From: Acidiflorens sp963841945
GTDB lineage: Bacteria; Acidobacteriota; Terriglobia; Terriglobales; Acidobacteriaceae
DNA length: 64,000 nucleotides
Direction of reading: 5' to 3'
Assembly: GCA_963841945.1 (NCBI GenBank)
Contig: CAWJFC010000034.1
Coordinates: 155,848-219,847 of the forward strand
The notes beneath the pieces were generated by a model, which saw nothing but the letters and a program-made list of their open reading frames with translations, did not search any database and was not told the origin of the DNA. The position numbers and the translations under genes were made by a program. Below are positions 26,233 to 34,599 of the stretch, piece after piece. How positions within the stretch are numbered: the first letter of the stretch is position 1; each line of letters starts with the position of its first letter.

Positions 26233-27474
26233 CTACGAGAGCTTCGCGATCGCCCATTGCGCGTGTTCGGCGACGGCTGAGTCGGCGTCGTGGGAAAGTG
26301 CTTGCAGGGCCGGCAGGAACTTCTTGTTACCACTGTTGCCCATGGCGATCACTGCGTTTCTTCGCAGCCCCGAAAGTTTTGCGCGACGCACCGGCGATCC
26401 GCGAAACTTCGCGCGGAATTCTTCTGGCCGCATTTCCGCGAGCCAGTCGAGCGGAGGGTTAACCAATTTCTCGCGTGGCTGAAATTCTTCCGCCGTGGTA
26501 ACCGGCGCTTTGCGGTTCCACGGGCAGACATCCTGGCAGATGTCGCATCCGAAGACGTGCCGGCCCATCCCCGCGCGCAATGGTTCGGGAATCTCGCCGC
26601 GCTTCTCAATGGTCAGATAGGAGATGCAGAGGCGCGCGTCGAGTTCTCCGGGCGCGGTGATTGCGTGCGTCGGACAGGCCGTAATGCAGCGCATGCAGCT
26701 GCCGCAGCGATCGGGAGCGGGCATGTCGGCTGGGAGTTCTGGAGAAATTTCGAGCGCCGTGAGGATCACGCCCAGAAACAGCCACGAGCCGAGCTTCTGG
26801 TTGATGACGCAGGTATTCTTGCCGATCCATCCAACGCCTGCATATTTGGCGAACACGCGCTCGATGAACGGGCCGGTGTCGACATAGGCGCGGGTCTCCG
26901 GGTGGTCGCCGGTCACCGGTTGCGGGTTGCCGGATCCACCGCGCAATTCTCGCAGTTGCTCCTCCACCGCTCGCAGCCGCCGAAGGACCGCATCGTGATA
27001 ATCCTCGCGGCACCAGGCGTAACGCGAAATCCAGCCCGAGCCCTGGCTTTCGACCGGATCAACTTGCGTGGAGTACGGCTGCGCGGTGTTGTAGTTGATG
27101 GCGCAGACGATCACGCTGCGAGCCCAGGGTGCGGCATTTGCGAGGCTGGCGCGTTTCAGTTCGCCGGCATCGTTGCGCGCCTCCATATATTTCATCTCGC
27201 CGTGGCGGCCTTCGGAGATCCACGACGGAAAGACTTGCAACTCGCCGAAGTTGCGGACGGGCGCGACGCCACAGAGTTCGAAGCCGGCCTCGCGGGCGAG
27301 TTGCTTGATGCCCGCCGAGAGATCGCCTGGGCGGGCGCCTATCCTACCCCCTGAGTCCTCAGTTCGAATTTGAGTTTCAACGACCATGTGATCGATGAGA
27401 TGAGAGAGCAGCGTTCTATGATGAGCAACTGGTTGCGCTCCGGGAGCAGTCCAGCCTTCAGAAAAGGCTACCAT
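26233..27474 (-). CDS. queG: Epoxyqueuosine reductase
   Basis: QueG catalyses the last step of queuosine synthesis in tRNA, a cobalamin-dependent reduction of epoxyqueuosine. The product has up to 413 residues. The N-terminal DUF1730-type domain includes YVDTGPFIERVFAKYAG-x-GWIGKNTC. Two [4Fe-4S] motifs follow, CGSCMRCITACPTHA and CDICQDVCPWN. The C-terminus has a HEAT-like helical region (LRRNAVIAMGNSGNKKFLPAL). The first ATG at 27474 has GAAGGGCG upstream; an ATG at 27387 is an alternative. A perfect CRP-type site lies midway between this gene and the divergent nfnA. No other queuosine gene is in the window. Confidence 0.92.
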   Translation of the reverse strand: MVAFSEGWTAPGAQPVAHHRTLLSHLIDHMVVETQIRTEDSGGRIGARPGDLSAGIKQLAREAGFELCGVAPVRNFGELQVFPSWISEGRHGEMKYMEARNDAGELKRASLANAAPWARSVIVCAINYNTAQPYSTQVDPVESQGSGWISRYAWCREDYHDAVLRRLRAVEEQLRELRGGSGNPQPVTGDHPETRAYVDTGPFIERVFAKYAGVGWIGKNTCVINQKLGSWLFLGVILTALEISPELPADMPAPDRCGSCMRCITACPTHAITAPGELDARLCISYLTIEKRGEIPEPLRAGMGRHVFGCDICQDVCPWNRKAPVTTAEEFQPREKLVNPPLDWLAEMRPEEFRAKFRGSPVRRAKLSGLRRNAVIAMGNSGNKKFLPALQALSHDADSAVAEHAQWAIAKLS

Positions 27475-27528
27475 TTTCGCCCTTCGCGGGGCGCATTCCC
27501 CGGCTTTTGAAGGGTGTGAACACTCGCC

Positions 27529-27544
27529 TGTGACTCACATCACA
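27529..27544. promoter_or_regulatory. CRP-consensus binding site between queG and nfnA
   Basis: TGTGA-N6-TCACA is matched perfectly (27529-27533 and 27540-27544). The centre is about 62 bases from both the queG start and the nfnA start. The CRP-type regulator at 47256-48044 has the same recognition residues (SRETV-x-R) as E. coli CRP, which binds this motif. A second dyad, TGTCC-N10-GGACA, follows at 27551-27570. Confidence 0.6.
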
Positions 27545-27598
27545 TCCGCATGTCCGAGTGCCACGGGACAATAGCCTTGGATTTCTACGGAGTTCTCC

Positions 27599-28510
27599 GT
27601 GTTCAAAATCGTCACCGCTCAGTTCATCGCCCCCGGAATCAAGCGTTTTACCATTGAAGCCCCGCGCATCGCCCGCAAGCAGCGCCCCGGACAGTTCGTC
27701 ATCGTCCGGATCAACGAAAACGGCGAGCGCATTCCGCTCACCATCGAGCGCTCAGACCCCGAGAAGGGCACGGTCAACATCGTCGTGCAATCGATCGGGA
27801 AGACGACAACCCAGCTGAATTCTCTCGAGTCGGGACACAGCATCCTGGACATCGTCGGGCCCCTAGGCAAGCCGTCCGAGGTCAAAAACTTTGGCACCGT
27901 GGTCGTGATGGGCGGAGGTGTCGGCACTGCGATGGCGTATCCAACCGCCGCCGCCATGAAGCGCGCCGGTAATCGAGTAATCACGATTCTTGGCGGACGA
28001 AATAAAGACCTCGTCATTCTCGAAAACGAGATGCGCGACGTCAGCGACACTGTGTTCGTGACCACGGACGACGGCAGTTACGGCGACAAGGGACTCGTCA
28101 CCGACAAGCTGCGGCAGTTGATCGAGAATGGCACGCGCATCGACGAAGTGCTGGCGGTCGGGCCGATCCCGATGATGCGCGCGGTCGCGGAGATGACGCG
28201 CAAGGAACATATTCACACCATGGTCAGCTTGAATCCGATCATGATCGATGGCACCGGGATGTGCGGTGGCTGCCGCGTTCTGGTCGAAGGCAAGAGCGAA
28301 TTCGCCTGCGTCGATGGACCCGAGTTCGATGCCCACCGCGTCGACTTTGCCGTTCTGGTGCAGCGCAACACGATGTATCGAGACGCCGAGAAGTTATCTC
28401 TCGAACAATATAAGCACAAATGCGAATACGAGAAGCAGAAAGCCGCGGGCGAGGCGCCGGGTGAGGTTCATCATGAACCGGAAGTCGCCGGCACGCGGGA
28501 GGGAAAGTAA
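27599..28510 (+). CDS. nfnA: NfnA-like FAD/[2Fe-2S] subunit of NADH-dependent ferredoxin:NADP oxidoreductase
   Basis: This 303-residue cytoplasmic flavoprotein belongs to the ferredoxin-NADP reductase fold. It shows FAD-binding PLTIERSD (about 46-53), the NAD-binding VVVMGGGVGTAMAYP (101-115) and a C-terminal [2Fe-2S] site with Cys222, Cys225 and Cys237 (DGTGMCGGCRV and FACVDGPEFD). The family is reported to use three Cys and one Asp, and Asp218 is in the right place. With NfnB it forms an electron-bifurcating complex coupling NADPH oxidation to reduction of NAD and ferredoxin. It may instead work as a simpler glutamate synthase or sulfide dehydrogenase-like pair. GTG start. The stop is immediately followed by the nfnB ATG. 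A CRP-type site lies 55 bases upstream. Confidence 0.82.
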   Translation: MFKIVTAQFIAPGIKRFTIEAPRIARKQRPGQFVIVRINENGERIPLTIERSDPEKGTVNIVVQSIGKTTTQLNSLESGHSILDIVGPLGKPSEVKNFGTVVVMGGGVGTAMAYPTAAAMKRAGNRVITILGGRNKDLVILENEMRDVSDTVFVTTDDGSYGDKGLVTDKLRQLIENGTRIDEVLAVGPIPMMRAVAEMTRKEHIHTMVSLNPIMIDGTGMCGGCRVLVEGKSEFACVDGPEFDAHRVDFAVLVQRNTMYRDAEKLSLEQYKHKCEYEKQKAAGEAPGEVHHEPEVAGTREGK

Positions 28511-29959
28511 ATGTCGACTCCGACGAAATCGCACAATCCCATACCGAATAAAGAGCGCATCAAGATGCCGCGGCAGCACATGCCCGAGCAGCCGGCGCAA
28601 GTCCGCAACAAACTGTTCACTGAAGTAAATCTCGGATACTCGACCGAACTCGCGCGCCAGGAGGCGCTGCGCTGCCTCGAATGCGCGAAGCCGACCTGCA
28701 CCAAGGATTGCCCGGTGGGCGTGAAGGTGAAGGATTTTGTGCAGCTCATCGTCGACGGCGACTTTCTCGGCGCGGCGGCGAAAATTCGGGAAGATAACGT
28801 TCTGCCCGCGATTACCGGGCGCGTGTGCCCGCAGGAAGATCACTGCGAGGGCGCATGCCTGCTTTGCAAGCGAGGCGAGTCGCTCGGCATCGGGTATCTC
28901 GAGCGCTTTGTCGCCGACTATGAGCAGCAACACTTCGATCCGGCAACGATTGTGAAGGCTCCGCCCACCGGAAAGAAGGTCGCGATCGTAGGCAGCGGGC
29001 CATCCGGCCTCACGGCCGCGGGCGACCTGGTACAAAAGGGCCACGAGGTGCATGTGTTTGAAGCGCTGCACGAAATCGGCGGCGTGCTGGTCTATGGCAT
29101 TCCGGAATTCCGGCTACCCAAGAAAATCATCCGCGAGCAGGTCGACATCATGCGCGCCATGGGCGTCGAATTCGAAACCGACGTTGTCGTCGGACGCACC
29201 GTCACCGTCGACGAGTTGCTCGAGGAAGAGGGGTATGACGCGATCTTTATCGGGACAGGCGCGGGTCTGCCGCAATTTATGGGCGTTCCGGGCGAGCATC
29301 TGAATGGCGTCTACTCGGCCAATGAATTCCTGACCCGCATCAATCTGATGCACGCCTATGAGTTCCCCAAGTTTGACGAGCCCATGGTCGATTTCCGCGG
29401 AAAGAACGTCGCCGTGATCGGCGGCGGCAATACGGCTCTGGACGCGATCCGTTCGTCGCTGCGGCTGGGCGCGGGCAAGGCTTTCATCCTCTATCGGCGC
29501 AGCGAAGCTGAGATGCCGGCCCGCAAGGAAGAGGTAAAACACGCGAGGGAAGAGGGCGTGGAGTTCCAGGTGCTGACCGCACCGCTTGAATTCCTCGACG
29601 ACGGAAAAGGCTGGCTGGCGGGCGCGCGCTGCCAGAAAATGGAACTCGGCGAACCCGACTCTTCGGGCCGCCGCCGGCCGGTTCCGATTGAGGGATCAGA
29701 ATATGTGGTACCGCTATCGGTCGCGGTGATCGCGATAGGGACTACAGCAAATCCGATTATCCGGACGACGACGCCCGGCCTGGCCACCACGAAAAAGGGC
29801 TACATAGAAGCGGACGAGATAAGCCAGAAAACCTCGCGCAAAGGTGTATTCGCCGGGGGAGACATCGTCACCGGCGGCGCGACCGTCATTCTTGCGATGG
29901 GCGCGGGCCGCAGGGCTGCCAGCGGCATTCACCACTATCTGACCACCGGCGAGTGGTGA
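28511..29959 (+). CDS. nfnB: NfnB-like flavoprotein (glutamate synthase small-subunit family)
   Basis: This 482-residue partner of the preceding gene starts at the base after its stop. The N-terminus holds two [4Fe-4S] motifs: Cys55, 58, 63, 67 (CLECAKPTCTKDC) and Cys106, 112, 116, 119 (CPQEDHCEGACLLC). They are followed by an FAD-binding GSGPSGLTAA (161-170), an NADPH-binding VIGGGNTALDA and a final GGDIVTGGATVILAMGAGRRAA, which closes the FAD site. This is the GltD/NfnL layout. Adjacent pairing with an FNR-like [2Fe-2S] subunit is the pattern of NfnAB rather than of GltBD, and no large GltB subunit is present. Annotation pipelines often call it NADPH-dependent glutamate synthase. The bifurcating activity is inferred from the pair, not provable by eye. 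Confidence 0.85.
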   Translation: MSTPTKSHNPIPNKERIKMPRQHMPEQPAQVRNKLFTEVNLGYSTELARQEALRCLECAKPTCTKDCPVGVKVKDFVQLIVDGDFLGAAAKIREDNVLPAITGRVCPQEDHCEGACLLCKRGESLGIGYLERFVADYEQQHFDPATIVKAPPTGKKVAIVGSGPSGLTAAGDLVQKGHEVHVFEALHEIGGVLVYGIPEFRLPKKIIREQVDIMRAMGVEFETDVVVGRTVTVDELLEEEGYDAIFIGTGAGLPQFMGVPGEHLNGVYSANEFLTRINLMHAYEFPKFDEPMVDFRGKNVAVIGGGNTALDAIRSSLRLGAGKAFILYRRSEAEMPARKEEVKHAREEGVEFQVLTAPLEFLDDGKGWLAGARCQKMELGEPDSSGRRRPVPIEGSEYVVPLSVAVIAIGTTANPIIRTTTPGLATTKKGYIEADEISQKTSRKGVFAGGDIVTGGATVILAMGAGRRAASGIHHYLTTGEW

Positions 29960-29986
29960 CATTTCCCGGTCTCGGCAAAAACCGTG

Positions 29987-30907
29987 TCAAGCAGAAACGG
30001 CCGCATGCTCGACCCGATTGCGGCCATTCTTTTTTGCCAAATAGAGCGCGGCGTCGGCGCGGTTGAGCAGATCCTTCATTTCCTTAACACCAATGCACTC
30101 TGAGATCGCGACCCCGAAACTCATCGTGATCGCCTTCTTTACTCCCCCGCCCACCACTGGGGTGGCGGCAATCGTCTGACGCAACTCATTGGCGCGCAGC
30201 ACGGCACCCTCGAGATCGCAGGCCGGCATCACCAGCAGAAATTCCTCGCCGCCGTAGCGGCCTACGCCGTCGTAGGGCCGCAGCATGGACTGCAGGCGGC
30301 GCGCGATCTCGCGCAGCGTGTCGTCGCCAAAAAGATGGCCTTCGGTGTCATTCACCTTCTTGAAGTGGTCGATGTCGGCCAGAATTACGCAGAGGGCCCG
30401 GCGCTCGCGGCGTGAGCGCTCCAGTTCGCGTTCCAGCATGGCGAAAATTTCTGCGCGGTTCAACAGCCCGGTCAGCGAATCACGGGTCGCGGCTTCCCGC
30501 ATCGACTCGCGCGCCGCCACGAGTTCTTCCTGGAGTTCGAGAATCCGTTTGCCGACGAGCAGGCGCGCCTTCAATTCCGCTTCGTCGAACGGCTTTCTCA
30601 GGTAGTCATCGGCGCCGGCCTGGAGCGCATCGAGCATATCCTGACGCGCGTCTTTGCCGGTCAACACCATGATGTACACATACTGCCCACCGGAACCGGC
30701 GGCGCGGATGTGCTGGCAAAGATCGATACCTTCGATGTCCGGAAGCACCCAGTCGAGAAGAACGAGTTTCGGCGCTCCAGGAGTTCCCAAGACGCGCGCC
30801 GCTTCGGTCGCGGTCTCGGCCATGACGGCGTCAAAGCCCCAGCTCCGGAGATGGCCTCCAATGAGCTGCCGGTAGACAGCGGAATCCTCAACCACCAGAA
30901 CCTGCAT
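29987..30907 (-). CDS. Response regulator with GGDEF diguanylate cyclase domain
   Basis: This 306-residue PleD-like protein makes cyclic di-GMP on phosphorylation. An N-terminal receiver domain (1-120) has the acidic pair in VVEDS, the phospho-accepting Asp52 (LLDWVLPD) and the conserved Lys in YLRKPFDE. The GGDEF domain (about 140-300) has an intact RYGGEEF active site and an inhibitory RxxD site (RPYD) five residues before it, so product inhibition is expected. GGAGG precedes the ATG. No cognate histidine kinase is adjacent. It is convergent with nfnB and divergent from a porin gene. A weaker CRP-like sequence AGTGA-N6-TCATA lies at 30995-31010 in that divergent region. Confidence 0.92.
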   Translation of the reverse strand: MQVLVVEDSAVYRQLIGGHLRSWGFDAVMAETATEAARVLGTPGAPKLVLLDWVLPDIEGIDLCQHIRAAGSGGQYVYIMVLTGKDARQDMLDALQAGADDYLRKPFDEAELKARLLVGKRILELQEELVAARESMREAATRDSLTGLLNRAEIFAMLERELERSRRERRALCVILADIDHFKKVNDTEGHLFGDDTLREIARRLQSMLRPYDGVGRYGGEEFLLVMPACDLEGAVLRANELRQTIAATPVVGGGVKKAITMSFGVAISECIGVKEMKDLLNRADAALYLAKKNGRNRVEHAAVSA

Positions 30908-31197
30908 TCTCTACGCCTCCAGTTGGCTGCACTGGCCAACTGCGCACTGACCCCCTTGAAGTTCAATCGGGAGAGCGATATCTCGGCAACCTGCAGTGAC
31001 TTACATCATACTGCCAACCTCCGCAGGGTATTAACGGGATATTCAACGGACGTTCACGCCTTATTAACAATCCCGGCTTTACGATCAAGCTCGTACCAAA
31101 ACCCAGTTTCGAGATCCCCCGGTAGAAGGTCAGGGATTATGGTGCGCAAAACCACACCGTGCTAGTTGTCTAATTTTTCTGTTCCCAGGAGATGAAA

Positions 31198-33048
31198 ATG
31201 AAGCGAGTCTTGGCGTTAGCGCTGGCGATAGCGCTGGCGGGCAGCATGTATGCCGCGGACGCTCCGCAAGAGGGTGCGGCAAAGAGCCCAAGGAAAAAGA
31301 AACCGGCTGCGCCCACGGTTGCCAGTCAGCTCATGGAGCTTAAACAGGCCATCGAAGCACAGCAGCAGCAAATTCAGCAATTAGGACAGCAGGTCCAGAG
31401 CCGCGACCAACAGATTCAGCAACTCCAAAACCGTTTGGACCAGAGCCAGGCGGCGGCTGCGCAAGCGCAGGCCAAGGCCGACGCGGCAGCTTCCGAAACC
31501 GCCAATGAGGAGCAAACTGTCTCCTCGCTTAAGAGCGACGTCACGGATCTGAAAACCAGCGCGACCAGTGTCGCCATGAGTCTTCAGGAAACCCAAAAAA
31601 CGTTTAAGGATACGGTCGAGAACCCGACGACCATTCACTACAAGGGTATCAACATCACCCCGGGCGGCTTTCTGGCGGCTGAGTCGGTTTACCGTACTCG
31701 CGCCCTCGGAGCCGATATCAACACTCCGTTTAACAGCGTGAACTTCCCCGGCAGCGGCCAAAACGCGATTTCGGAGTTCTTCTATTCCGGCCGTCAGTCC
31801 AGAATCTCGATGCTCGCCGAAGGCCACATAACCCCCGACCTGAAGATGAGCGGCTACTACGAAGCCGACTTCCTCTCCGCCGGCATAACCTCGAACAACA
31901 ACCAGAGCAACAGTTACACGCTGCGTCAACGGCAGGTGTGGGCGCAGATTGCGTCCCACGACTGGACCTTCACTGGCGGCCAGATGTGGAGCCTGGTGAC
32001 AGAAACCAAGAAGGGCATGGACAACCGCTCGGAAGCTTTGCCGATGACCATCGATCCGCAGTATACCGTCGGCTTCAGTTGGGCGCGGCAGGCGGGAGTA
32101 CGGCTGGTCCGCAACTTCGACAATCACTTCTGGATCGGCGCCTCGATCGAAAATCCGCAGACTACCTTGACGACGCACAACAACGCGTCCAATTTTGCTC
32201 TGGGCGGTCCCGGCAACAGCAGCGGTTTGTATAACGGTGGCGGCACACCTACCGGATCGAACCTCGCAAACTATTCGTTCAACGCCACGCCGGACTTCAT
32301 CATCAAGGCGGCCCTCGAACCCGGCTTCGGTCACTGGGAAGTCTTCGCGATCGGAAGCCGCTTCCGCGATCGGGTTTATCCCTGCGTGGAGGCTACCGGC
32401 AACCCGATTTGCAACGGGGTTTACGGAACCAATCCAGCTGGCGCCTATAACTCGTCCAACAATGGCGGCGGTATCGGCGCTAACGGCCGGTTCACGATTG
32501 CCCATCACATTGACTTCGGACTGCACGCTCTGGAAGGTCGCGGCGTTGGTCGCTACGGCACCGGCGGCTTGCCAGATTCGACTGTCAATCCCGATGGGAC
32601 GTTGGCACTCCTCCGCAGCGAGCAGGGCTTGGCCACGCTCGAAGTGCACTACCCTCGCTTCGATATTTACCTGAATGGCGGCGAGGAGTACGCAAAGAAA
32701 CGGTGGTCGACCGACCCGATTTCCGGCAAGGAAGTGGGCTATGGCGTTCCGAGCCTGGCGACAACCGGTTGCTACACTGAAACAGTGCCGGGATCGGGCA
32801 ACGGCTTCGGCTTCGGCTCGCTCGGCAGTTGCAGCGTCGATACCAAGAGCCTGATCGAAGGCACCTTCGGCTTCTGGATCCGCGTCCACCAAGGCCCGCA
32901 TGGAAGATTGCAATTCGGTCCGCAATACTCCTATGTGGCCCGGAACGCGTGGGATGGAACATTCGCCACCAGTCCAACCACGATTTACACGGCGCCGCAC
33001 GGCGTCGACAATATGTTCATGACGTCGTTCCGTTACTATCTCCCGTAA
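31198..33048 (+). CDS. Outer-membrane porin-like protein with N-terminal coiled coil
   Basis: This exported protein has about 616 residues. ATG 31198 has AGGAG at good spacing; ATG 31192 is also possible. The signal peptide (LALALAIALAGSMYAAD) is followed by a Gln-rich coiled coil (about 40-140, repeated QQxQQL patterns). After it comes a beta-rich region with aromatic turns (ITPGGFLAAESVYRTR, QSRISMLAEGHITPDLKMSGYYEADFL) ending in FRYYLP. This layout (coiled coil then 16-strand-like barrel) fits acidobacterial OprP/DcaP-like porins, where the coiled coil gives a periplasmic trimer stem. The substrate is unknown. A strong terminator follows the gene, so it is probably a single-gene transcript. 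Confidence 0.8.
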   Translation: MKRVLALALAIALAGSMYAADAPQEGAAKSPRKKKPAAPTVASQLMELKQAIEAQQQQIQQLGQQVQSRDQQIQQLQNRLDQSQAAAAQAQAKADAAASETANEEQTVSSLKSDVTDLKTSATSVAMSLQETQKTFKDTVENPTTIHYKGINITPGGFLAAESVYRTRALGADINTPFNSVNFPGSGQNAISEFFYSGRQSRISMLAEGHITPDLKMSGYYEADFLSAGITSNNNQSNSYTLRQRQVWAQIASHDWTFTGGQMWSLVTETKKGMDNRSEALPMTIDPQYTVGFSWARQAGVRLVRNFDNHFWIGASIENPQTTLTTHNNASNFALGGPGNSSGLYNGGGTPTGSNLANYSFNATPDFIIKAALEPGFGHWEVFAIGSRFRDRVYPCVEATGNPICNGVYGTNPAGAYNSSNNGGGIGANGRFTIAHHIDFGLHALEGRGVGRYGTGGLPDSTVNPDGTLALLRSEQGLATLEVHYPRFDIYLNGGEEYAKKRWSTDPISGKEVGYGVPSLATTGCYTETVPGSGNGFGFGSLGSCSVDTKSLIEGTFGFWIRVHQGPHGRLQFGPQYSYVARNAWDGTFATSPTTIYTAPHGVDNMFMTSFRYYLP

Positions 33049-33072
33049 CGAAACGCCTTAGCGATTCACAGT

Positions 33073-33119
33073 CCCTCGGCCCTGGATACCTGGTTGGACT
33101 CGGCCGAGGGATTTTATCT
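33073..33119 (+). terminator. Rho-independent terminator after the porin gene
   Basis: A perfect 9-bp stem CCCTCGGCC/GGCCGAGGG (33073-33081 and 33102-33110) with a 20-base loop is followed by ATTTTATCTTTCT. It lies 25 bases after the porin stop. The stem is symmetric, but the T-rich tail supports the plus strand. Confidence 0.8.
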
Positions 33120-33171
33120 TTCTAACCGCTGCGCCGCATCGATACACTGCGCAGCCATCCTCTCCGCAAGC

Positions 33172-34599
33172 TTAAATCCCTGTTGTTTCATAAGTGAGCA
33201 CAGCAAGACTTAGCCGATAATCATAACCGGCCTGAGCATAGCCTATCTCGGCCTGCGTCTCCTGCAATTGCGCCTGGCTAAGTTCGACGATCGAGCTAAG
33301 TCCAAGGTTGTAACGCGACTGTGCCAGACTAAGCGCCAGTTTGGCTTGATCGAGCAGTTGCTGCTCGACGGAAAGCCGCTGATATGCAGTGTTGGCGTTC
33401 AGCCAACTGGTTCGAACGTCACGCGAAATCAAGTTGCGCATATCGCGGAGGCGTTCATCGGTTGCCTGCGCCCTTAAACTCGCCTCTTTGGCCCGGGCGG
33501 TAAAGAGAAAGCCGTTAAAGAGTGGAATCTCCATATCGGCGCCGACCGCGGCGTAGGTGTTATTGAAGGCGTCGCCGCTGGGGGCAACCACCGGATTGCC
33601 CACCGGCGTGATGCCGACCGCTCCCAGCGCGCGAAGCGTAGGAAAGAGCAAGTCACGTTCGGCAGTCGCGAACTTCTTCGCCGACTGATATTGAAATTCC
33701 AGAGAACGGATTTCAGGACGCGCCAGAAAGGCCTGCGAAATCAGTTCATCGACATTGCCGGGTGGCGGCGCACTCGCAGTTCCTTCTTCGATTAACTGGA
33801 AGTTCTGCTGGGTGGGGAATCCGAGAACCATGGAGAGCGTCGCCAATGTTGCATTCACATTACTTTGGGCATCGAGGAGCAGAAGCTGTGCCTGCGCCAG
33901 GTTCACGCTCGCAAAGCTAAAGTCGAGCTCCGATTTCAGCTTGTTCTTATAAAGCGTGCCTACCTGGCCGGCAACCGCCTGGCGCTCCTTGACGGTCTGT
34001 TGCGCCACGGTTAACACCGCCTGCGCCTGCAACGCGCTGAAGAACGCCTGATTCACAGCCAGGAGGATCTGCTCTTTCGTGGCCACTGCATTTTCATTCT
34101 GGGCTTTCGCTGCAAGACTCGCGCTAGAAATCAGATTCGCGGTCCGGCCGAAATCGGTAATCAATTGGTCGACCGTAAGGCCGCCGGCTGCGCGTTTATA
34201 AATAAGTGGGTTGTTCAGAGCGCCAGCTGTGATTCGACTGTTTGCCTGCGCATCCACACCTGTAATGCTTCCGGTCACCGTCGGCCATAGGTTAGACCTC
34301 TGCTCGCGAGTAACTTGCCGCGACGCCAACGCGGTTAGTCGTGCGGCAGAGATCTGAGGGTTGTTTTTGAGTGCGAGCGACTCGGCATCCTTCAGGCTTA
34401 GAGTTGTAACTGGCGCAGTCGGCATGTTACCGGACAAGGAAGCCGCGGCCGGCGCTGCCGCGAGTGCCTGCGGCGTTGGAGCCGGCGGCAGCGGCTGCGG
34501 ACTCTGCTGGGTGGCGGGAGGTTGCGCACATCCCAACGCAGTCGAAAGCAGGATCGTCGCCGCAACTCTTCCCACCGGATGATCGTGGAACGCTCTCAT
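33172..34599 (-). CDS. TolC-family outer-membrane efflux protein
   Basis: This 475-residue outer-membrane channel is the exit duct of the RND system encoded just upstream. The N-terminus has a signal peptide ending in ALGC, close to a lipobox, so it may be lipid-anchored like OprM, followed by a Pro/Ala-rich linker (about 25-60). Two OEP repeats follow, seen in LSLKDAESLALKNNPQISAARL, QAQLLLLDAQSNVNATLATLSMVLG and LDQAKLALSLAQSRYNLGLSSIVELSQAQLQ. Its ATG overlaps the RND gene stop by four bases, so translation is coupled. Confidence 0.88.
   Translation of the reverse strand: MRAFHDHPVGRVAATILLSTALGCAQPPATQQSPQPLPPAPTPQALAAAPAAASLSGNMPTAPVTTLSLKDAESLALKNNPQISAARLTALASRQVTREQRSNLWPTVTGSITGVDAQANSRITAGALNNPLIYKRAAGGLTVDQLITDFGRTANLISSASLAAKAQNENAVATKEQILLAVNQAFFSALQAQAVLTVAQQTVKERQAVAGQVGTLYKNKLKSELDFSFASVNLAQAQLLLLDAQSNVNATLATLSMVLGFPTQQNFQLIEEGTASAPPPGNVDELISQAFLARPEIRSLEFQYQSAKKFATAERDLLFPTLRALGAVGITPVGNPVVAPSGDAFNNTYAAVGADMEIPLFNGFLFTARAKEASLRAQATDERLRDMRNLISRDVRTSWLNANTAYQRLSVEQQLLDQAKLALSLAQSRYNLGLSSIVELSQAQLQETQAEIGYAQAGYDYRLSLAVLTYETTGI

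Noticed and set aside
30995..31010. AGTGA-N6-TCATA as a CRP site between the GGDEF and porin genes
   Set aside because: It has two mismatches to the consensus. It is noted in the gene entry but is too weak to list as a site.
31381..33000. 539-codon minus-strand frame over the porin gene
   Set aside because: The plus-strand frame has a signal peptide, AGGAG site and terminator. The antisense frame has none of these.
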